Origin: Agrypnia vestita
Lineage: Eukaryota; Arthropoda; Insecta; Trichoptera; Phryganeidae
DNA: 64,000 bases
Direction: 5' to 3'
Assembly: GCA_016648135.1 (NCBI GenBank)
Contig: JADDOH010000312.1
Coordinates: forward strand, 150,647 to 214,646
This document shows positions 20,440-64,000 of this stretch, piece after piece. The position numbers and the translations under genes were made by a program. The first letter of the stretch is position 1; each line of letters begins with the position of its first letter. The notes below the pieces were generated by a model. That model did not search any database, was not told the DNA's origin, and was given only the letters and a program-made list of their open reading frames with translations.

Positions 20440-21910
20440 TATATTTTATATACATATACAGAACCAAAATTGTTCTAACAGCTAAATTCACCGTGTATTT
20501 TATTATTTGGGTTATTAATTATTTATTTCACTTACCGAATTATTAATATTATTTTAAAATTAAAAAACTAAAATATATTTCAAAATATAGAAGCACGGTG
20601 TTAATAACATTTTTAATCAAAAACATTTTAAGAAGATGGATAAATGTTATAAAACGCCATTTTTTTAAAGTCGTCTCATTTATTTGTAAATTTAGATAAC
20701 TGTATTGTTATATTAGTATGTATTAAATAATTTAACTCTTTCGTTACGAAAATGCTGGTGGACTTAATGTGTTAAGGCATGAAGCCCGCTGTTTCAAATA
20801 TTGCGTTAAGCAATGCACAAACTTGAAGCAGGTGAAAATTGTGTAAATAAAAAGATTGTCGCAAAGTCGTGCTGTTTTTATATAATATGTAGGTACCACA
20901 TACCGCCAAAATATAGTAGGTACCTACTCGCGCGGTATGTAACAGCAATTTATAAAATCACATATAACCTCACCTCTCCCACCGATACGAATTGAATGTC
21001 ATCCGTTCCAAATTTTGCACAGTTACCCTATAGGATCCTGCGCAAAACATAAGACCTTCATTTCCTCTTCCTGGCAAGCTGTTCTAAAATATTTAAAATT
21101 TTCAGATAAGTAGGTAGGTACTTGTTAAGGTTACGCGCAAATTAAGGGCACCCTCCATCCTTCCCTTAGCCACCACACCCTCTCCCATGGTTATTTTTTA
21201 AGGGTATAAAAGTACACATTAACATATAGATTATCAAAATATACATTTGCTTCTCTTCTCTAAAAGTCGAGGATTAGTGTACTGCTGAGGAGTATAATAT
21301 GACATATTATAACAACTTATTCAAAATTATAATAATTCCATATTATAATAAATCCAATTATAATAATTTCGTTTTCTGTCTGTCCATCCGTCCCCGTAAC
21401 TCCGCGTAACGTCTGTAACTTCTTTATAGTATTTTTTTCAACAGTTTTATTTTTCCAAAAAAAAAATTTAGTAATTTTTTCTTATAGGGAATTTATTTTT
21501 ACGAATATTATTATTTTTTTAATAAAATTAATACTTATTCATTAGGAACCGACATGTAAAAGTACCGTCATAACGTCTCTACCATTTCGTAATCACTTGT
21601 ATGTGTATGTGTCCACGAGAGTACAAAACTAAAAACAGATTTTTTTTCGGATAATTACTTTTCCGGATGGGCTGGGGAAGATTGTTTAAATATTTAATGC
21701 CTAAGTAACTAAAGTAATTTTGAGTTGCTGTGGATTTGAGTTTAGGTATTAGTGATGAAGCTTAACTTGTTTCATCTTAATATTAAATTATTATTTAAGG
21801 TATATCTAACATAATATACTGTAACATATTGTTGCGAACAAACTGCTCATACAGTTTTGCATGATTCCTGTAATGATACATATGTTAATAGATTCAATAT
21901 ATAGGTAGGA
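20440..21910. other. No recognisable gene
   Basis: AT-rich. A TCTGTCTG-type repeat piece is at 21357-21425 and GTAGGTACC palindrome-like bits are near 20890-20930. Nothing coding. Confidence 0.6.
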
Positions 21911-21917
21911 TAAATGT

Positions 21918-22160
21918 ACAGGGTGTACCAGAGCTAGCAGCAAAAACTTGACAGGTAGATTCCTAACTATGTTATATGTCTAAAATGTTCAAGCAACCAT
22001 GGCCTAATATCAATAGTTATGGGAATATGCAATATCAAAGATTGCATTTTTTTCAATATTTCTTACTTATATTTTGCAGAAAATTGAACTATCATTACAG
22101 TAACTTATGTCGATTATGAAAAATTCATTCGCTTTAATGTGATTGATACAGAACACTCTA
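21918..22160 (+). repeat. ACAGGGTGT-family interspersed repeat
   Basis: Aligns by eye with the left half of 4525-4985, including ACAGGGTGTACCAGAGCTAG and ATGGCCTAATATCAATAGTT. Confidence 0.65.
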
Positions 22161-22413
22161 CAGATTGCTTTAATTAATTTAAAAAACTTTTTGATCATTC
22201 AATTAATTTTAAAATCATTTTGCTCTTCTTTAAAAACTTTGCTTGTAGCCTCATGGCATTAACAATACAACAGCGCAGAACCCACAGGACAACAGCAATC
22301 GGCGTAAGTTTACATAAGCATTGTTTTAAAAAAGATGTATTGAAAATATATAAGTACCTAATCCAAAATTTTTGATGTGTTCATATTACAAACAAAATAA
22401 ATCAATTCCTTAA

Positions 22414-22958
22414 CCCGGTGTGGCGAGGTCGGGTATGTCGTACCCGAGAAGTTTTTGTATGCAGATTTTGTAATGTTATTTCACAACGCTTCGTCACAGT
22501 AGCTGGAGGATTATATTATCTTATCTATGGCTGGAGGTAAGAAAGCAGGAGGGCGTGATGCAGTGTTGAGTTTAGTGTCACGCTGGCGTCAGCGGAGGAT
22601 AACATAGGTGTTACGTTTTTGAGTTGACGTAACTTTATGAGTCATAGTTATTTATAAGATACAATGGTTATGTTGATAAACCAAAGAAGTTGTAATTTTG
22701 TTAGAATTTTAAATGAAAAAATGTTAAACTATCAAAACTTATACTTTTTCAAAAAAACATGGACACTGCTATTTCAATAGGTCTTTTCAACCTTAAAAAT
22801 ATTATTTAATTTACACATCTTGTTGAATAGATACTATGATTAATATCCCAAATAAAAAAATACTTAATGCACAATTATAATGTCAAAAATTCGTCAGTAA
22901 AGTTTTGGGTATCTCATACCCAGCTGGTGTAACAATTTCTCACCTCATTCACGCTGGG
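22414..22958. mobile_element. piggyBac-type MITE
   Basis: 545 bp flanked on both sides by TTAA (22410-22413 and 22959-22962). Ends are CCCGGTGTGGCGAGG and the complement of CCTCATTCACGCTGGG, i.e. CCC.G.GTG inverted ends. Subterminal palindromes CGGGTATGTCGTACCCG and GGGTATCTCATACCC lie just inside. No ORF. TTAA duplication and CCC ends are the piggyBac hallmark. Confidence 0.78.
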
Positions 22959-22964
22959 TTAATA

Positions 22965-25900
22965 ACATTAAAACCAGTTTTTTACTTAGTGGTTACATGT
23001 GCTTTGTTTTTTTTTGTGTTTAAGTTGGGGAACCTGTACTACAATGAGATAAGATAAGATGGGTAAGCAAAAATACAAGTCTTATCACAACTATTCAGGA
23101 TTTTTTTTATTTAAAAAAAATAGGAAAGAACTATTTAAAAAAAAAGAAAAATTATAATTAAAAAGATTTTACAGAACATCTTAAAGTGCCATTTTATCCA
23201 TGTCATTTTAGGATTGGGACAGGTTCCTCTACATCAGTAAAAACACACATCGATACGGAGACGACACTTGTACATCCTCGTCACTTTCTGAACCCTAATC
23301 CTGAATTGAAGGTTTACAGACTGATTTATGATTTTGGAATCAGTGTTGCAGTCGTGTTCTCCAGCTGTGCAAGAACTCTTCAGATATAGGAAAAGGGAAA
23401 TATTTCAAAATGCCAAAAGATTTTTTATTAATATGTTTTATTTGAGTTACAAGTGATGTAATTTAATACATACATGATTAATATGTTAGAAACATTTTCT
23501 ATAAAGGTTGTATTATTGTATAAATATATAGTTCAGTTCTAAAGCTACTGGACAGCTTGTTCATGCCTAATATGTAAAATAACCATGACTAGTGATAATA
23601 CTTATATAACTGAAATACTAAATATTGTAGTTTAAGACAAAATAATAAAAAATATATGTAAATGAAGGATGCTATGAGTCACTAGACCGGCTTTCCATAC
23701 TTAGGTTTTAGAGAATTTAATGCATTAAATTTTTTAAGTTCCATTGCATTATGGTGACTATATTAAATAAATACTTCGTATACGCTATTAGAAGGCTCTC
23801 AAAAAAATAAAATGGTGGTCGGAAAAGTGATGCTTAGCAGCATTCAAATGACTTCTGTGCGAATAGGATGCTTGCTTTGCCGATAATGTGAGATTGATTA
23901 AGCTTTTTGTGGCTTTTTCATTCAGATTGTACCGATAATATTTTAGGATAAATATTTTCTGTAATTTCTCACACCACACTGCATGGCTTTCAACATTTTC
24001 ACAAATTATTCTTAAATTATTATTAAGTGCATTGTGTAAATATAAATAAAAGGCTTAGAATAAAAGGAGGTAGGCTATGCCAAATATCAAGTAATGTTAA
24101 GTAACTAAATTAATAGTGAATGATAATAAATTGTCTCTCTTAATATTTCAACGAATTGAGCCATTGTAAAAAAATTTATCAACCTCAACTGATTCTTTAT
24201 AATGAAATTATTTTTAATGTATATATGAAATTGATGAAGAAAAAAGGTGAAATTATAATAATAATTAATTCATAATTATTTAACTCATTTAAATCTGATA
24301 AACTCTTAATATATTCAACCGAGCTTTCCACAGCAATGATAATTGTGAAAGAATAATGAAAATTAATCTATTTAACCAACCAAGAAGGTAAATGATATTA
24401 GTGTATTTAAAATAAAAAATATTTCTCCGCTAGCAGAAAAACAATGAACAAAAATAGAAACATAAAATTAAATCGGAATGTAAAATGTTAAGATATCTAA
24501 ATCTTAAAATATCTCTGTAAATAACTATTTAATCAATATGTAGCAATACAGATATAAGCTTAGTTGAAAAATTAGGCCGAACCTAATACATACAAAAGGA
24601 TATTGCAAATAACAATTGCCAAAAATAAAATATATAATTCACTTTTGATACAGCAGTTCAAAAAAGCAAAACAGATTTCTTACACCATGATATAAAGATC
24701 CTTAAATGAAATTAGAAGTGGGAAATATTGTTTCTTGTAAAAAATAATGGGTGTTAGTTGAGACACACTAACTTTTCTATATAGAAAGCTGCAATGTAGA
24801 TCACAAAGGTACAAAAATAACTAAGTAAATATTTTAAAATTGTAATGTTTTAATATACATATATTCCAAAAAGAAAAAGTATTTTTAGCTTATTCTAAAC
24901 TCTCATACACAAAATTAATTTTATCCCTACAATTGGTATTTCCAGCATCAAAATAGTATAATATTCTATTTAATAATGAGGTGCCAGAGAGATATTCAGA
25001 GTTCAAACAACTGAACAGCTAGGTTTTATGAGAATTTAAAATAAACTTCTAATATATTTTCTGATTAACGATTGACAAAATAAAATTCGTAAATTAACCC
25101 AATTAATGAAATGGGCACGTAGTTGAAAGAGGTAGAAAAATATTATTTAGTCTCTCAGGGCACTAAAAAAACTATATTTTAGGAGGATATTGTTAGTAAT
25201 TATGAGATTGGTAAATTTATTTGGTTAAAAAATTACAAAAAATAAATAATATCACAAAAAAGTTATAAGGTACTGATAAAAAAAAAACTGATTTTTGTAT
25301 TGATAGAGATTAATATAATTCCTTAAATAAACACATAATATAAATTTTAGGACAAGAAAACTGAAAATTTTAATAATATAAAAATAAACAGGTAAATAAA
25401 TTTTACTTTTCCTACAAAAACATATTACATATTATTATGTATAGTAAAAATGTATACATGTTACTATGCACTGCAAATAGATCAAACATTATTATTCGGA
25501 ATCACTCTTCAACGTATTGAAATATGATTGACAACAATTTCATTAAATTCTAATATTGTAAAACAAATTTAATTAAATGCTTAAATATTCTTTATTTCTC
25601 ATATGAATATAAAAAATATAATATATACTATAATATTGGTAAGCTGCCTTTCATATTTGGACACAATTGTAAGCATTATTAGTTGATTTGAACTTAGATA
25701 TGATTAAAAAAATAAGAGTGATTGCAAATATCAGAATGATATCATTAACTGGCTATTAAAATATTTATTTGCTTCGTGAGTGAGAATGCTACCTCTAATC
25801 TGTCTTTCTGCCATCTATCACTTGTTCTATACCATCTAAACCACACTTACATTCTATGATAAATATTATCACAATCTCTTTGTGTATAGAAACATTTGAA

Positions 25901-26030
25901 TAAGTCTTTGGATAAAATTCTACATATCTAACTACATTATACATTTATTTCCTAATTGCAAATTTTAATCTTTTACTGTAATACGAAGGATAACATTCGT
26001 TTATGCTTCGCGACCTCGGTTTAGGTAATT
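22965..26030. other. Gene-poor AT-rich region; likely 3' flank or UTR of distal KIF21 end
   Basis: No coding exon recognised. Minus-strand sequence just below 26032 would be the 3'UTR of the distal KIF21 isoform. Around 23210-23395 the composition is slightly richer in GC and a 67-codon plus frame exists, but I recognise nothing in either strand. Confidence 0.5.
25944..25949 (-). promoter_or_regulatory. Candidate poly(A) signal for distal KIF21 end
   Basis: AATAAA on the minus strand about 85 bases past the distal stop codon. In AT-rich DNA this hexamer is common, so support is positional only. Confidence 0.4.
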
Positions 26031-26031
26031 G

Positions 26032-62199
<36,168 letters not shown>

Positions 62200-62345
62200 C
62201 TGCGGACAAGCGACGCGACAACATTAGCAACGTCATACCGTGGTGAGATGACGCCTTGCACCTCGACTATTGCGCGCGGTACAACTCGGACAACGGCGCG
62301 CAGACCAATGTACCAAATTTAAAATAGTGAAAAAATAAGCTTTTT

Positions 62346-62366
62346 TTAACCTAACCTAACCTAACC
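62346..62366 (-). repeat. Interstitial TTAGG telomere-type run
   Basis: AACCTAACCTAACCTAACC, i.e. about four TTAGG units on the minus strand, the usual insect telomere repeat, here internal. Confidence 0.85.
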
Positions 62367-62714
62367 AGTGACGGCCATGATGTTAGAAAAATATTGAGTT
62401 TATAAAAAACTATAGCACTTGGAGCTTCGATGTTTTCAGCACATAAACATGTGATGGTCGACATAGAGATAGATTTAATAAATTTAGAAAATCTTAAAAT
62501 AATAATATTCAAAAAAGTCAAGTATGGACATCAAAAATATATTTCTTCTGTTTGGAATCGTTTAAAAGTAAAAGCCTGATATATTTCTTCTTAAGATTCT
62601 ATGTATTACAAGAGGCTAACAAAATATTGAATATTCAGCTATACAAGTAATATTTCTTAGATCTTTATTATACCATAGATATAATTCTGTGTTAAATTAA
62701 TATCGTTTGCCAAT

Positions 62715-63190
62715 CCTAATAGACTCGACCTTGTGAGTAGGTGCGAACGAGCCTTTATTATTTATGAATCGGAACAGCAAGTCTCGCGTGTAGCGGGTGC
62801 TTTACTGTTATTTTAACGAAACGGACCAATCACAGGCGCGCTTTGCCTTCGACGGGTTGAGCCGGAGGCGACCGTCCCGATGACTGAATCCGGCCAATGG
62901 CGAGCGCCGGCGGTGAGGTCATCGCGCATAGGATGAGTCACTGCACTAGCGTGGATTTCAGAGGTATGGTGAAATCGTTACTATAAAAGGAGCGAACACG
63001 ATATACTCACCCCCTTCAGTTCGAGACCAGACTTGCGAGCGGGAGCGCTGCCCGACAGACTACCGACGGAGCCCTGAGTTCCAGAACATCATTTGCGGAC
63101 GGAGTTGCTGCCCGGACGTATGGAGGAATCTACCATTCATCAGTACCAGAGAGGATCATACCGCCACTGTAACAGCTAAGGAACACATTT
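62715..63190 (+). promoter_or_regulatory. GC-rich TATA/CCAAT promoter-like block (possible LTR)
   Basis: On the plus strand: CCAAT boxes at GACCAATCAC (about 62824) and GGCCAATGG (about 62893), AP-1-like GATGAGTCACT (about 62932), TATAAAA at 62982-62988 and an initiator TTCAGTTC with A at 63018. A GC-rich leader follows, without an ORF. It points away from KIF21. Either a divergent gene start or the U3/R of a retrotransposon LTR; no gag or pol is in view. Confidence 0.55.
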
Positions 63191-63303
63191 ATATTATCTA
63201 TCGATTAATTATTTTCACTATTGAAATGTATTTATTTTGGGAAGATTTAAAATCGGAGCAATAATGTATAATTAATATCACGATTTTTTGTGTGATCTTG
63301 GCT

Positions 63304-63622
63304 CAATTCGTACGGGAATATCTCCCAAACGAATATATTTTGATGCATGGGGATTTTCATACCATTTGTATTAACAATTGATTTTACGGAGCTCTATAAG
63401 CAGTGCTTAATAGATTCATAATAATTGTCGACGCGTTATGTATTGCATAACCAGATATCAATCCAAATCGTACGAGAAATTCTTCCGAACGAATATATTT
63501 TAAAGTATGGGGATTTTTCATACTATTTTTACTAATAATTGAATACACGTAATTCTATAAGAAACGCTTAGTAGCCTTATAATAATTGTGTTGCATAAGT
63601 ATTGCGCAATCCGGTCTTCAGC
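63304..63622 (+). repeat. Diverged 160-bp tandem duplication
   Basis: TCGTACGGGAATATCTCCCA... at 63308 and TCGTACGAGAAATTCTTCCG... at 63468, with CGAATATATTTT, TATGGGGATTTT, ATAATAATTGT and TTGCATAA blocks in matching order. Confidence 0.85.
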
Positions 63623-63624
63623 TA

Positions 63625-64000
63625 ACTCTTTATGGTTTGAGTACCTCTCGGTATATCCGGCTTAACAAGTAGCTTCAGAACGACGAGTAAAGAACAGAAT
63701 GGGGAGATCTAACTAAAATTGGAGTTTTCTGGTTCATGAACGTTGAGCTAGGTGAGGTTGTGGATGACGCTCGTGTCATAAGCCTGGAATCCGCGCAAGC
63801 CCCTGTGAGGTACTCTTAAAAGCGGGACCTCCCTTGTTGATCGGAGTGGCCACTAGACTCGACCTTCGCGCCTCATCCTGCTCAAAACAGCGTGAACCAA
63901 CGTCGTGAATTCTCTGACTTTGGAAGGATTTTCATGCCTGAATGCTATGAAATCTCAATAGAAAACGTTAACTTCTATGTCATCCTCTGTAAAAAGACAG
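63625..64000. other. Unassigned, moderately GC-rich edge
   Basis: No gene recognised. TAGACTCGACCTT at about 63854 repeats the same motif at about 62721, which might mark related ends of one element. Confidence 0.4.

Noticed and set aside
23186..23389. 67-codon plus frame (MPFYPCHFRIGTGSSTS...)
   Set aside because: No family resemblance, no splice or promoter context; the minus strand there (SESDED-like) is also not recognisable.
62200..62261. Met near 62261 as the KIF21 start
   Set aside because: The upstream residues ([20 protein letters not shown]) do not resemble kinesin N-termini, and a good acceptor lies directly before RIRP; a separate first exon is more likely.

Overview
This window looks like nuclear DNA of an arthropod, most likely an insect. 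It is AT-rich, its genes have introns with GT-AG boundaries, and it is packed with eukaryotic transposons (mariner, piggyBac-like, Harbinger-like, pogo-like MITEs, LINEs, tRNA-derived SINEs). It also holds a short run of the insect-type TTAGG telomere motif and a takeout/JHBP-family exon, a family best known from insects. I cannot name the species; a hemipteran would fit but is not shown.

The main gene is a KIF21-type kinesin on the minus strand (KIF21A/KIF21B; Drosophila Klp31E type). I rebuilt it by hand from 22 shared internal exons between 62199 and 31583, with every splice phase agreeing. It encodes the kinesin motor (P-loop, switch I, switch II), a long coiled-coil stalk with an acidic stretch, a Ser/Pro-rich linker and a C-terminal WD40 propeller. 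Only the first few residues, upstream of the RIRP motif, are missing; they probably lie beyond base 64000. The 3' end forks: the last shared exon can join either of two terminal exons, 30057..30012 or 26098..26032. Each completes the last WD blade with a different C-terminus, in the same phase and with its own stop.

The left part (1-31 kb) is sparse. A takeout/JHBP-like gene on the minus strand is represented by a signal-peptide exon (15909..15843) and a conserved Cys-containing exon (6990..6821); later exons would lie left of base 1. On the plus strand near 14.15-14.5 kb sits a heat-shock-style promoter (phased HSE, TATA box, initiator) with no recognisable protein downstream. A tRNA-Thr(AGT) lies at 18737-18810. 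Around these are a broken transposon-like gene (1250-2090), a 110-130-bp minisatellite (8.63-9.2 kb), a Harbinger-like element with a MADF-domain remnant (16.1-17.1 kb), a mariner with 20-bp perfect ends (19.1-20.4 kb) and a piggyBac-type MITE (22.4-23.0 kb).

The KIF21 introns hold five pogo-like MITE ends or copies, a second mariner with another MITE nested in it, LINE fragments, SINEs, a foldback repeat related to two other copies in the window, and small tandem repeats. The right edge (62.3-64 kb) lies in the first visible KIF21 intron or 5' region. It holds the TTAGG run, a GC-rich TATA/CCAAT promoter-like block on the plus strand that may be an LTR, and a diverged 160-bp tandem duplication.
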